Source of the DNA: Novosphingobium sp. UBA6272 | Lineage (GTDB): Bacteria; Pseudomonadota; Alphaproteobacteria; Sphingomonadales; Sphingomonadaceae | DNA length: 64,000 bases | Direction: 5' to 3' | Assembly (NCBI RefSeq): GCF_002440635.1 | Contig: NZ_DJUW01000015.1 | Coordinates: forward strand, 124,001 to 188,000 | Part shown: piece by piece, positions 7,783 to 16,440 of the stretch | Numbering within the stretch: position 1 is the stretch's first letter | Layout of the letters: every line of letters begins with the position of its first letter | Notes under the pieces: generated by a model | What the model saw: the letters and a program-made list of their open reading frames with translations, nothing else | Told to the model about the DNA's origin: nothing | Database searches by the model: none | Made by a program: the position numbers and the translations under genes

Positions 7783-8754
7783 TCAGATTTCGAAGCTGAC
7801 CATCTTGGCCATGATGAAGCCGCCGATGCTCATCCACACCAGACCGCCAAGGCCGGTCACGATCAGGCGATCATCGGTAAAGAAGCCGCCCAGATACTTG
7901 GGGTTGATCCAATAGATCATCGTGAAGACGATGAACGGCAGCGAACCCACGATATAGGCTGACGCTTTCGATTCAGAGCTCATCGCCTTGATCTTGAGCT
8001 TCATCTGAGCCCGCTTGCGCAGCACGTCGGCCAGGTTCGACAGCGTTTCCGCGAGGTTGCCCCCGGTTTCACGCTGAATTGCCAGGGTGATGCAGAAGAA
8101 GCTAAATTCGGGCGTGTTGAGCCGGTCGGCGGTCTCCTGGAGGGCATCCTCCATGGTCTTGCCGATCTTGATCCGCTCGGTCACCAGCTTGAATTCCTCG
8201 CCCACCGGCCCCGGTACTTCGCTGGCGACGACGCCAAGAGTTTCGGTGACGGGCAGACCCGAACGCAGGCCGCGCACCAGCAGTTCGATTGCGTCCGGAA
8301 ACTTGGTGGTGAAGGCGTTGCTGCGACGCTTGATGAAGAAGCCGACGACCATGTGCGGAATCCCCGCACCCATCAGCAGACCAATGCCCAGCGACAATGC
8401 AGCACTGCCGGTCTTGAGGAAAATGATTACCGCTACCGCCAGTGCAAGCCCAGCCGAGGCATAGGCGTACTGCGATAGGGTCCAGGGTTTACCGGTTCGG
8501 TGAAGCCGTAGCGCCAGCGCGGCAACCCGCGATTCGGAGCCGGCAATGTGGTGCATCTTCGGCTTACGGGCGGCGACCGCCTTTTTCAGCTGGGCTTCGA
8601 CTTTGTCGACCGTGCTTTCCGAGTGCCGGTAGCGAACCGCTTGGAGGCGGCGCGCGCTTTCCTTGGCCGCAGACGGCCCGGCAAAGGCAAGATAGCCCAG
8701 CACCATGAAGCTCATCAAGCCCACGGCAATCAGCAGTAGCTGGGTGATATTCAT
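7783..8754 (-). CDS. tadB: Tad pilus inner-membrane platform protein TadB
   Basis: A 323-residue type II secretion F-domain protein, paralogous to TadC. An N-terminal membrane helix (about residues 6-26) is followed by a basic linker, a hairpin of two hydrophobic helices, the T2SF core KFPDAIELLVRGLRSGLPVTE, and two C-terminal transmembrane segments. It has a modest ribosome binding site (AAGG). In Caulobacter-type clusters the gene before tadB is cpaF; here it is cpaE, with only a 66-base gap that holds a hairpin repeat. Confidence 0.9.
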   Translation of the reverse strand: MNITQLLLIAVGLMSFMVLGYLAFAGPSAAKESARRLQAVRYRHSESTVDKVEAQLKKAVAARKPKMHHIAGSESRVAALALRLHRTGKPWTLSQYAYASAGLALAVAVIIFLKTGSAALSLGIGLLMGAGIPHMVVGFFIKRRSNAFTTKFPDAIELLVRGLRSGLPVTETLGVVASEVPGPVGEEFKLVTERIKIGKTMEDALQETADRLNTPEFSFFCITLAIQRETGGNLAETLSNLADVLRKRAQMKLKIKAMSSESKASAYIVGSLPFIVFTMIYWINPKYLGGFFTDDRLIVTGLGGLVWMSIGGFIMAKMVSFEI

Positions 8755-8779
8755 CGCTGCCTTACACCTTTGCTAGGAT

Positions 8780-8805
8780 CCGGGCCTGCCGCAGGGCAGA
8801 CCCGG
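8780..8805. repeat. GC-rich hairpin repeat between cpaE and tadB
   Basis: The 11-bp arms CCGGGCCTGCC and GGCAGACCCGG (one mismatch that can form G-U) enclose a 4-base loop in the 66-base gap where cpaF would be expected. There is no T-run on the minus strand, so it is not a classical terminator. It resembles short palindromic repeats scattered in sphingomonad genomes and may mark an old rearrangement. Confidence 0.5.
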
Positions 8806-8820
8806 GATTGAGACCTGGAA

Positions 8821-10119
8821 TTACGCTTGAGCAGGGGCCGGTGCCTTGGCAGGCGCGCCCTTGGGCTTCTTCGAAAGCATGCCTTTGAGATCGAGCTTGC
8901 CGAGCAGCGAGGTCTTTGCCTTGCCCGGTTCGTCGATCAAGTCGCCTTCGCCCACGCCCATCACAGCCTTGGCCACTTCGCGCATCGCCACGCCGGCCTT
9001 GGCCGTGCGGTTGGCATCGGCAAAGGTTTGACCCAGCTTGGCAGCATTGGTTGCGGCCTTGATGTCGTAGGGGATGGTGAAGCCGATCTTGCGCTCGATC
9101 GAAGCTTCGAAATCGGCCTTGCTGATCTCGGCAACACCCGCCTGGACCTTGTTCGCGATCACGACCGGCTGGACATGTCCGGCATTGGTCTTGAGCCACG
9201 AAAGGATCCGGATCGTGTCGCGGGCCGAAGCCAGCGTCATTTCCGCCACGACCAGCACGACGTTGATGTCAGCCAGCACATGCGGGAAGTTGATCAGCAT
9301 GTTGCGCGGCAGATCGATCACGGTCATTTCGAACGCCTGGCGGAATTCTTCCTCCAGTTGCACGAAAGCGGCGCCGTCGGTCATCAGCGGCGTATTCATT
9401 GGCGCTTCGGCCGAAAGGATCGCCAGATTGTCATTGGCGCGGATCATCGCGCGCTCGATGAACAGCCCGTCGATCCGGCCCGGGTTCTCGATTGCGTCGG
9501 TCAGGCCGCGGCCCGGCTCGAGATCGAGCGCCAGCGCGCCGGTGCCGAAGTGCACATCAAGGTCAAGCAACGCGGTCGGCATCTTCTCGTCGGCGCTGAA
9601 CAGCCAGGCCAGCGAAGTAGCGATGGTCGAAGCGCCAACCCCGCCGCGCGTGCCGATGACCGCGGTTGAGATGTGGCGCTTTGCCACCGACGGATCGTGA
9701 GCCTTGGGCGAAGCGAACACCGCCTGGGCATTGACCAGCGCGTCGCGGACCTGACCCGGCGAGAGCGGCTTCAGCAGGTAATCGTGAATCCCGCTGGCCA
9801 ACAGGTCGCGGTAAAGCCGCACGTCGTTGACCTGGCCGACTGCAATCACCACCGTGCCGGGTTCGCAAACCTCGGCCAGGGCGTTGATGTCGCTCAGCGG
9901 ATCGCCGCTTTCCGACAGGTCGACCATCAGGATATTGGGGCTGGCCGAGATCGACAGGGACTGGACCGCATTGCGCAGGCCGCCCTTGTTGCACTTCTCG
10001 GGCTGCCAGCCCATTTCGATCACCACGGGGCGCAGGACATCGAGTGCCGCGTCGTCGCAGATGAAGGCATTGAAAGCGTCGCGGTTGCCCGGTGCGCCTG
10101 GTTTCCAAGGGGCATTCAT
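8821..10119 (-). CDS. cpaE: pilus assembly ATPase CpaE/TadZ
   Basis: A 432-residue ParA/MinD-like protein that localises the Tad pilus machine at the pole or membrane. Residues 1-135 form a receiver-like domain (LMVDLSESGDP, DYLLKPLSPGQ). An atypical Walker A with the MinD-type layout, GTRGGVGAST, is at about 156-165, followed by LLDLDVHFGTGALALDL and VIDLPRNM as the Walker A' and B regions. The C-terminal tail is rich in Lys, Pro and Ala. It starts 4 bases after cpaD ends, and so is coupled to it. Confidence 0.92.
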   Translation of the reverse strand: MNAPWKPGAPGNRDAFNAFICDDAALDVLRPVVIEMGWQPEKCNKGGLRNAVQSLSISASPNILMVDLSESGDPLSDINALAEVCEPGTVVIAVGQVNDVRLYRDLLASGIHDYLLKPLSPGQVRDALVNAQAVFASPKAHDPSVAKRHISTAVIGTRGGVGASTIATSLAWLFSADEKMPTALLDLDVHFGTGALALDLEPGRGLTDAIENPGRIDGLFIERAMIRANDNLAILSAEAPMNTPLMTDGAAFVQLEEEFRQAFEMTVIDLPRNMLINFPHVLADINVVLVVAEMTLASARDTIRILSWLKTNAGHVQPVVIANKVQAGVAEISKADFEASIERKIGFTIPYDIKAATNAAKLGQTFADANRTAKAGVAMREVAKAVMGVGEGDLIDEPGKAKTSLLGKLDLKGMLSKKPKGAPAKAPAPAQA

Positions 10120-10123
10120 GACC

Positions 10124-10777
10124 TTACTTCCCCCCGTTCTGAGTGGAATTCTTCGACAGGCCCTGTTCGCCGGTCGGTTTGGCTTCGCGATAAGATTCGA
10201 TGGCCTTGGTGCTGCTCATCACTGTGGTGGTCCCGGTGCCCGAGGCGCCCTTCAGCAGATGCTCGGGATCGGCCACCATCGCCGCCATATTGGCATTGCT
10301 GGCGCAGCCGTAGTTGGAACTCGTACCATTGGCGAGGTTGGTCTCGCTCTTCACCGACCAGTCCGGGCAACCCGGAACGGTCGCGCTGGAGCGGGATACC
10401 ACGACCCGGATTGTGCCCGGCGAAACCGCGCCGGGGGTAACCGGTGCCTCATCGCCAACCAGCAGGCCATGGCGGCTGGCAATGCCCTCGACCGCGGCGC
10501 GCGATGCACTGCTGCGCATTGGATCATCGACCGAAATCCGGTCGCCGTAACGCAGATCGAGCGCTTCGAACCAGCCGGCCAGACGACGCTGTTCGGGGAT
10601 CGAGACCCCACCGGGTCCGGCGCTGATGTCGAGCGTGTAATTGGTCCGACTGACCACCGGCTGGTGGACGCTGTCGAGCTGGCTGTTGCTGGCCATGCCG
10701 CCGCAGCCACCAAGGACCAGAACCAGCGAGGCCGAGAGGGCCGAAGTTAGCGTCTTTTTCGAAATGGGATTACGCAT
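10124..10777 (-). CDS. cpaD: pilus assembly lipoprotein CpaD
   Basis: A 217-residue predicted outer-membrane lipoprotein. A basic N-terminus and hydrophobic stretch end in the lipobox VLGGC (Cys about 25). The body carries the CpaD-family patterns YTLDISAGPGGVS and the C-terminal SNYGCASNANMAAMVADPEHLL. It is thought to help the CpaC secretin assemble or localise. GAGAGGAAG is a strong ribosome binding site. It lies between cpaC and cpaE as in other alphaproteobacterial Tad clusters. Confidence 0.9.
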   Translation of the reverse strand: MRNPISKKTLTSALSASLVLVLGGCGGMASNSQLDSVHQPVVSRTNYTLDISAGPGGVSIPEQRRLAGWFEALDLRYGDRISVDDPMRSSASRAAVEGIASRHGLLVGDEAPVTPGAVSPGTIRVVVSRSSATVPGCPDWSVKSETNLANGTSSNYGCASNANMAAMVADPEHLLKGASGTGTTTVMSSTKAIESYREAKPTGEQGLSKNSTQNGGK

Positions 10778-10795
10778 GGGTCTTCCTCTCTCAGA

Positions 10796-12391
10796 TCACA
10801 GATCAAAGCCGGGCGCAGTGTCGGCGTTATCGCCGGACTTGCTGCGACGCTTGCCCTTGGATTCGCCCTTTTCCCCAGCGCCGGGGCGCGGGTTCTGCAG
10901 CGGTCCGGGCACATCAAGATCACCCACACGCGGCGGCGGTGCGCCATTCTGGTCGGGGCCAGCTGTCGGGCCGGGGCGTGAGGCACCCGATTTGCCAGCG
11001 TTTTCCTGATTGCCCAGCACCTGCTGGGCGACGTTGGGGTTCTGGTAGCCGTCAGTCGGCAGCTTGATGTCGCTCGCATTGACCGGCTTGACCAGGTAGG
11101 GAGTCACGACGATCACCAGTTCGGTCTCGCCCTTGCGGAAGCTGGTGGACTTGAACAGCGCACCAACGATCGGCAAGTCGCCCGCACCGGGCAGTTTCTT
11201 GATCGTGCTTTGGGCACCGTTGCTCATCAGGCCGGCGATCATCATGCTCTCGCCCGAGCCGAGCTCGACCGTGGTTTCGGTACGGCGCACTGTCAGCGCC
11301 GGAACCTGAAAGCCGTTGACTGTGACTGCACCCTGGCTCGACAGTTCCGAGACTTCCGGGCGAACCCGCATCGAAATGCGGCCGTTCGAAAGCACGGTCG
11401 GCGTATAGCTCAGGCTGACCCCGAAGCGCTTGTATTCGATTGAGGTGGTGCCCAGGCCCTGGCTGACCGGGATCGGATATTCACCCCCCGCCAGAAAATC
11501 GGCGGTCTCGCCCGACAGTGCGGTCAGGTTCGGTTCCGACAGGGTGGTCACGAGGCCCAGGGTTTCGCCAAGGTCAAGCGCGCCCAACAGGTTAAGTCCG
11601 AACAGGTTTCCTTGAGCGGCAAGGGTTGCCCCGTTCGAGATCTGCGTCACACTGGTGCCTTCAACCGACGTTCCGTTGGGCAGCGTCGTTGTCACGCTCT
11701 GACCCATGCCGAGGGTCTGGCCCGGTCCGGCATACTGGCGCGGGGAGAAGTTGCGTCCCTGGCTAATCCCGAACTGGAAGCCACTGCTACCATCGATCGA
11801 GGTCAAATTCGTCCCGATGTCGCGCACCAGGGTGCGGCTGACTTCGGCGAACTTGACGTGCAGGTTGACCTGCAGCGGCGTTGCCATTTTCAGGCGGGTG
11901 ATGACGTTGGCTTCCTTGCCGACGAAGGCCGAAACCAGGCGTTGCGCTTCGGCCGCGTCTTCCGGCGCGCCGACCGTCCCGGTCAGCAGGAAGGTGTTGG
12001 TGCCGATGGTCGAAACGGTGATTTTGGCATCGGGCATCGCCACTCGCAGCATCTGATCGACGCTGTCGATGTTCGAGCCGACCCGTACGTTAGCGGACCA
12101 GATCACGTTGCCGGCCGCGTCGCTGGCATAGACGGTGGTTTCGCCGCCGCCCTTGCCAAAGACATAGAGCTGGTTGCGCGACTTGACTTGCACGTCGGCG
12201 ACCTTCTCATCGGCGACGAAGACATCGGCCATGACCCCGCCGACGGTGACCAGCTGGCCACGCCCGATCGAGATCACGACGTCGTTGGCCGGGCGGCTCA
12301 CCATTTGGGCTTCGGCCTTGTCAGCCGATACCAGGGTGAAGGGCACCACCGCACAGGCGGCGCTAAGCAGGGTTATGGCAAGGCGGTTCAT
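10796..12391 (-). CDS. cpaC: Tad/Flp pilus outer-membrane secretin CpaC
   Basis: A 531-residue secretin forming the outer-membrane pilus channel. The start at 12391 is chosen because GAAAGG precedes it and the protein then begins with a clean signal peptide (residues 1 to about 29, cleavage after AEAQ). An in-frame ATG at 12442 would bury that peptide. An N-terminal pilus-formation/BON-like region (DVVISIGRGQLVTVGG) precedes the secretin domain with EYPIPVSQ, RPEVSELSSQGAV and the conserved C-terminal GAGDLPIVGALFKS. The last 80 or so residues are Pro/Gly/Lys-rich and low in complexity. Confidence 0.92.
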   Translation of the reverse strand: MNRLAITLLSAACAVVPFTLVSADKAEAQMVSRPANDVVISIGRGQLVTVGGVMADVFVADEKVADVQVKSRNQLYVFGKGGGETTVYASDAAGNVIWSANVRVGSNIDSVDQMLRVAMPDAKITVSTIGTNTFLLTGTVGAPEDAAEAQRLVSAFVGKEANVITRLKMATPLQVNLHVKFAEVSRTLVRDIGTNLTSIDGSSGFQFGISQGRNFSPRQYAGPGQTLGMGQSVTTTLPNGTSVEGTSVTQISNGATLAAQGNLFGLNLLGALDLGETLGLVTTLSEPNLTALSGETADFLAGGEYPIPVSQGLGTTSIEYKRFGVSLSYTPTVLSNGRISMRVRPEVSELSSQGAVTVNGFQVPALTVRRTETTVELGSGESMMIAGLMSNGAQSTIKKLPGAGDLPIVGALFKSTSFRKGETELVIVVTPYLVKPVNASDIKLPTDGYQNPNVAQQVLGNQENAGKSGASRPGPTAGPDQNGAPPPRVGDLDVPGPLQNPRPGAGEKGESKGKRRSKSGDNADTAPGFDL

Positions 12392-12443
12392 GGTTTTGCC
12401 TTTCGTGGCAAACGGGCGGGCGTTCAAAGTGGTGCTCAACATC

Positions 12444-13493
12444 TCAGCGTCCTCCCGCCGGTTCTTCGGTCGTGTTCTTGCCGCGGGTCACGCGGACCAC
12501 CGGAGCCGAGCGAATGTTGGGGGCCTGGTTGCCATTGGCGCGAGCCGGAGCAGCAGGCTGATAGCTCGGAGCCGAGTTGCCGTAGGGCGAGCCCATCGAC
12601 TTGGTGGTAAGTTCCGGGTTCGGCGGAGTGCGGCGCTGGAAGCGCGAGACATCGCCGCCGGTGACGAAGGTTACCCCGCCGTCGATCGGACGGTTCATCG
12701 CCTGGCTCAGGAACTTTTCTTCCTGTTCCTTGGTAGCTCCGGCGGGCAGTTTGACGGTGCCGCTGGCGATCGCCTGGTCAAGCTCGGTCTGATTGTCAGC
12801 CAGGCTGCGCAGAGACAGGCTGAGCGTGCCGATAGTCTGGGCCACCGCGATCTTTTCGGCGATCTTGGGCGTAACTTCGAGGGTCACGGTCCGGAACGCA
12901 CGAACCACGGTCTTGCCTTCTTCGATAGTCGTTTCGGTCGACTGGTCGGTGGCGAGCACGCGGACGTTGCGGAGGATCGTTTCGGTGGCCTTGAGCGGGT
13001 TGCCGCCATCCTTGGCCGCAACCGTCTGGGTCAGCATCAGGTCGACATGGTCACCCGGGAAAACGAAGCCACCGACACCGGTCTTGGCCGAAACGGGGAT
13101 CGTCACGGCGCGCATGCCCGGGCCAAGCGCCGCGGCAAGGAAGCCGCGATCGCCCGGAGCGACGAGCGCGCCCTGGGTAACCGGCTGGCCGGCAGTAATC
13201 GGATAGCGGACTACGGTGCCGAGCAGCTTGTTCATGTCGGCCTCGCCGTCGATGAAGTAAGCGTCCTGAACCATTTCCTTGGGCCAGAGCTGGAAGGCAA
13301 TCGAATCGGCCGTAATGATCGTGCCGACCGGAAGCCCGCGCTGGGCGACCAGCACCTTGGGCCCCTTGGGCACTTCCTGGGCGGCCTCGGCTTTCGGTGC
13401 GCCTGCACCGGCCAACAGGCTCCTCGCGGCGAAGGCGGTGCCGACCGCAACGATCAGTGCGCCAATCAGCAGCAACAGCTTCTTCTTATCCAT
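12444..13493 (-). CDS. cpaB: Flp pilus assembly protein CpaB (RcpC-like)
   Basis: A 349-residue periplasmic protein anchored by an N-terminal hydrophobic helix (about residues 5-28). It carries an SAF domain (KVLVAQRGLPVGTIITADSI, VVRYPITAGQPVTQGAL) followed by the RcpC/CpaB region with VFPGDHVDLMLTQTV. The C-terminal 70 residues are Pro/Asn/Ala-rich. It is needed for Tad pilus biogenesis together with the secretin. A CtrA-like box lies about 60-75 bases upstream, so transcription may restart here instead of depending only on cpaA. Confidence 0.9.
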   Translation of the reverse strand: MDKKKLLLLIGALIVAVGTAFAARSLLAGAGAPKAEAAQEVPKGPKVLVAQRGLPVGTIITADSIAFQLWPKEMVQDAYFIDGEADMNKLLGTVVRYPITAGQPVTQGALVAPGDRGFLAAALGPGMRAVTIPVSAKTGVGGFVFPGDHVDLMLTQTVAAKDGGNPLKATETILRNVRVLATDQSTETTIEEGKTVVRAFRTVTLEVTPKIAEKIAVAQTIGTLSLSLRSLADNQTELDQAIASGTVKLPAGATKEQEEKFLSQAMNRPIDGGVTFVTGGDVSRFQRRTPPNPELTTKSMGSPYGNSAPSYQPAAPARANGNQAPNIRSAPVVRVTRGKNTTEEPAGGR

Positions 13494-13551
13494 GGCTTTG
13501 CTAGCCCCCTAGAAAATTCCCGAAAACGTCCGTGTCTATTCGGGCAAACTG

Positions 13552-13567
13552 GTTAAAATCCGGTCAA
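13552..13567 (-). promoter_or_regulatory. possible CtrA box upstream of cpaB
   Basis: Read on the minus strand, TTGA-N7-TTAAC differs by one base from the alphaproteobacterial CtrA consensus TTAA-N7-TTAAC. It straddles the cpaA stop codon and precedes the cpaB start by about 60 bases. CtrA controls pilus genes in Caulobacter; a chance match is possible because the motif is short. Confidence 0.3.
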
Positions 13568-14262
13568 CCGAGGCCAGAAGCTGCAAATGCAGCTCTGGCC
13601 GGCGGCAGAAAGTTGGTGAGAAGGACGAGGAGCCCCCCGGTCGAAATGGCCAGGCCATAGGGAACCGGAAGACGGCTTTTCTGATTGCGCGAGACGACCA
13701 TCGCTCCGGCCGCGGTAATCGCCAGCAGGGCGATAAACGCGGCAGCGACCAGTCCGCCCGGCAAAAGGCCCGAGGCGTTGAGCGGCGTGCCGCCGTTCAT
13801 AACCCAGGCGATGTAGCACGATCCGCCGACCCAAAGCGCGGTAGCGGCAAGGGCCAGTCGGCGCTTTGCGGTCTGGCCGGGCTCAAGCGAAAGGTTGCGG
13901 GCACCCGCCACCATCGACATGGCTCCGCCGACCAGCGAAGTAAGGAACAGTACCGAGAAGAACACCATCGGCGGTAGCCACAACGCCAGCGCGGCCAGCA
14001 GCTTGACATCTCCGCCGCCCATGCCGCCACGGGCAAAGATCAGCGCAAAGCCGAACAGCACGATCAGGCCCATGGCGAACTGGATTGCCAAGCCTGGCCA
14101 CAACGAAAGGCCCGATGCCCACCAGAACAGCGGCGCGGCCAGCGCGACCCCGGCGTTCAGCCAGTTATCGATCTGGCGGCGCTTAAGATCGGTCGCGGCG
14201 GCAACCGCCAGCGCGATTGCCAAGCACCCGAGCAAAATGTAACGGAAATCGGCGTCCGGCAT
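13564..14262 (-). CDS. cpaA: prepilin peptidase CpaA (type IV-A24)
   Basis: A 232-residue polytopic membrane aspartic peptidase that cleaves and may N-methylate Flp prepilins. The catalytic aspartates are in ATDLKRRQIDNWLN (near residue 25) and GGMGGGDVKLLAAL (near residue 85, the GxGD motif). About seven hydrophobic segments are visible. AGGGGG precedes the ATG. It is the first gene of the minus-strand Tad cluster; the pilin gene often found in front of cpaA is missing, and the 126 bases upstream have no pilin-like frame. Confidence 0.92.
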   Translation of the reverse strand: MPDADFRYILLGCLAIALAVAAATDLKRRQIDNWLNAGVALAAPLFWWASGLSLWPGLAIQFAMGLIVLFGFALIFARGGMGGGDVKLLAALALWLPPMVFFSVLFLTSLVGGAMSMVAGARNLSLEPGQTAKRRLALAATALWVGGSCYIAWVMNGGTPLNASGLLPGGLVAAAFIALLAITAAGAMVVSRNQKSRLPVPYGLAISTGGLLVLLTNFLPPARAAFAASGLG

Positions 14263-14326
14263 TCATGGCCCCCTGGTTCAGGAGGCACGTGTAAGGGGCA
14301 GGACTTACCAAAAAGTAACTACCCTC

Positions 14327-14332
14327 AGGAGG
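14327..14332 (+). promoter_or_regulatory. perfect Shine-Dalgarno without a standard start codon
   Basis: AGGAGG is followed after five bases by ATT (14338), which is in frame with the hydrolase annotated from GTG 14389. The 17 intervening codons contain no stop and read DRRAIPAAA. No Shine-Dalgarno sequence is visible before the GTG. An ATT start, or a sequencing error in an ATG, would fit. Confidence 0.45.
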
Positions 14333-14388
14333 CCGGAATTAGCCACGTACGCCAAGCATGCGATCGCCGGGCGATCCCGGCCGCCGCC

Positions 14389-15294
14389 GTGGAAGGCCAT
14401 TGGCAGACCGGTGACGGCCATCAGGTGCGGCGGATTGACTGGCCCGAGCCGGAAACCGGTGCGCGCGGATCGATCCTGTTCCTGCCCGGACGCGGCGATT
14501 TCTACGAGAAATACCTCGAAACATTTGACCACTGGCACGGGCAGGGCTGGCGGGTAACCGCTTCGGACTGGCGCGGGCAGGCCGGCTCGGGCCGGCTAGG
14601 CATGGATGCGGTAACCGGCCATATCGACGATTTTGCGACCTGGGTCGAGGATCTCGCCACCCTGTGGAAGCACTGGTGCGCCGAGACCCCGGGGCCGCAT
14701 GTGCTGGCGGGGCATTCGATGGGCGGCCATCTGGTGCTGCGGGCGCTGGCCGAGCGGCAGGTCAATCCCGCCGGCTTGATTCTCTCGGCCCCGATGCTGA
14801 ACCTGGGTGCCGGCCATTTGCCCGAAGCGGTGATGCACCAGGCGGCGAAGCTGATCAAAGCGCTGGGCGATCCGCGCCGTCCGGCCTGGAAGTGGAGCGA
14901 GAAGCCGGGTGAGCCGCCCGAGGCGCGCATTCACCTGCTCACGCACGATGCCGAGCGCTACAACGATGAGATCTTCTGGCGGAAAAAACGGCCCGAGCTG
15001 GTGATGGGGCCGGGATCGTGGGGTTGGGTTGAGCGGGCCTATGCCTCGGTCCGGTTGCTGGCCCAACCGGGCCTGCTTGAAGTGATCGAGACCCCGGTCC
15101 TGATCCTGGCGACTGACAACGACAAACTGGTTGGATTCAAGCCGATCGCCCGTGCAGCGGCGCGACTGCGCGATTGCGAACTGATTCACTTCGGCAAGGA
15201 AGCACATCACGAGATCCTGCGTGAAGGCGATGCGGTGCGGGACCGGGCGCTGGCCGCCTGCGACCGGTTCCTGAACCGGGTAGCGGCAATCTGA
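14389..15294 (+). CDS. alpha/beta hydrolase, lysophospholipase-like
   Basis: A 301-residue serine hydrolase of the monoacylglycerol lipase/lysophospholipase group (Hydrolase_4). The nucleophile elbow is GHSMGGH (Ser near residue 107), an oxyanion strand is FLPGRGDFYEKY, the acid is probably in LILATDNDKLV, and the histidine is in GKEAHHEIL. The annotated GTG start has no ribosome binding site. An in-frame ATT at 14338 follows a perfect AGGAGG and would add 17 residues, so the N-terminus is probably longer. It precedes the FAD oxidoreductase by 6 bases. The substrate is unknown. Confidence 0.82.
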   Translation: MEGHWQTGDGHQVRRIDWPEPETGARGSILFLPGRGDFYEKYLETFDHWHGQGWRVTASDWRGQAGSGRLGMDAVTGHIDDFATWVEDLATLWKHWCAETPGPHVLAGHSMGGHLVLRALAERQVNPAGLILSAPMLNLGAGHLPEAVMHQAAKLIKALGDPRRPAWKWSEKPGEPPEARIHLLTHDAERYNDEIFWRKKRPELVMGPGSWGWVERAYASVRLLAQPGLLEVIETPVLILATDNDKLVGFKPIARAAARLRDCELIHFGKEAHHEILREGDAVRDRALAACDRFLNRVAAI

Positions 15295-15300
15295 GCGGTG

Positions 15301-16386
15301 ATGACTGAGCGGTTCGACTGGGCAATTATCGGCGCGGGGATCGCCGGAGCCTCGCTGGCGGCGGGGCTGGCGCAGCATGGCCGGGTCCTGCTGCTCGAGG
15401 CGGAGGATCGCCCCGGCTATCATGCCAGCGGGCGTTCGGTGGCGTTCTGGACTGAAAGCTATGGCGGGCCGCGGGTCCTGCCGCTGACCACCGCCTCGCG
15501 GTCATTCTTCGATGCCCATGGCTTGCTTGGCCCGCGCGGCGCGTTGACTCTGGCGCGAGCGGGCGAGGCGGAAGGGTTGGCCGCGTTCATGGCCGAATTC
15601 TCCGCACTTGGGGTCCGGGTCCAAGCGCAGGATCGCGCCCAGCTGGAGGCCCGGCTGCCCGGCCTGCGGAGCGAATGGCAGCTTGGCGCCTATGAACCCG
15701 ATTGCAGCGATATCGACGTGGCTGGGCTGCACCAGCTGTGGCTGGCGCAGGCGCGGCGGGACGGAGCGGAACTGCTCTGCCGGGCGCGGCTGGCGGCGGC
15801 AAGCCATGGTGCCGAGGGCTGGGCGATCGCGCTTGACGACGGGCGCAGCTTTGCCGCGCGGGTGTTGGTCAATGCCGCGGGGGCCTGGGCTGACGAGGTT
15901 GCCGGTGCCGCCGGGCTTGCCCCGATCGGCATGGCGCCGCTGCGCCGGACCGTTGCCCAGCTGCGGATGGATCAGCCGGTCCCGGCCGATCTGCCATTAA
16001 CGCTGGGGCTGGACGGTTCGTTCTATTTCAAACCGGACAGCGGCAAGCTGTGGCTCAGCCCGCACGATGAAATCCCCAGCCCGCCTTGCGATGCCGCGCC
16101 GGAAGAGATCGACGTCGCGCTGGCGATTGACCGGTTTGAGGCGGTGGTCGATTGGCGGATCGCCGCGCTGGAACACAAATGGGCAGGCCTGAGGACCTTC
16201 GCGCCGGACCGGCTACCGGTCTACGGTTTCGACCCCGCCGCGCGCGATTTCTTCTGGTTTGCCGGGCAGGGTGGTTTCGGGATCCAGACTGCACCTGCGG
16301 CGGCCGATCTGGCTTTGCGCTTGTTGCTGGACCAATCCGCCGGGCCAGTCGATCCCGCACCTTACGGCCCGGCGCGTTTCCGCTAG
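15301..16386 (+). CDS. FAD-dependent oxidoreductase (DAO family)
   Basis: A 361-residue flavoprotein of the glycine oxidase/D-amino-acid dehydrogenase family. The N-terminal dinucleotide motif IIGAGIAGASLA is at about residues 9-20, ARVLVNAAGAWADEVA sits mid-protein, and the C-terminal FAD clamp is WFAGQGGFGIQTAPAAADLA. A GTG directly before the ATG is an alternative start. It is coupled to the hydrolase upstream. The amine or amino-acid substrate cannot be inferred. Confidence 0.85.
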   Translation: MTERFDWAIIGAGIAGASLAAGLAQHGRVLLLEAEDRPGYHASGRSVAFWTESYGGPRVLPLTTASRSFFDAHGLLGPRGALTLARAGEAEGLAAFMAEFSALGVRVQAQDRAQLEARLPGLRSEWQLGAYEPDCSDIDVAGLHQLWLAQARRDGAELLCRARLAAASHGAEGWAIALDDGRSFAARVLVNAAGAWADEVAGAAGLAPIGMAPLRRTVAQLRMDQPVPADLPLTLGLDGSFYFKPDSGKLWLSPHDEIPSPPCDAAPEEIDVALAIDRFEAVVDWRIAALEHKWAGLRTFAPDRLPVYGFDPAARDFFWFAGQGGFGIQTAPAAADLALRLLLDQSAGPVDPAPYGPARFR

Positions 16387-16440
16387 CGAATCGCGGGAAA
16401 TCCCCTATCCTCACAAGGGTTTGAATCAGGGAGGTTGCCG

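Noticed and set aside
6737..7915. 392-codon plus-strand frame opposite tadC
   Set aside because: Antisense shadow; low-complexity His/Asp/Gly-rich product.
12174..13556. 460-codon plus-strand frame opposite cpaB and the end of cpaC
   Set aside because: Antisense shadow of the pilus genes without any recognisable fold.
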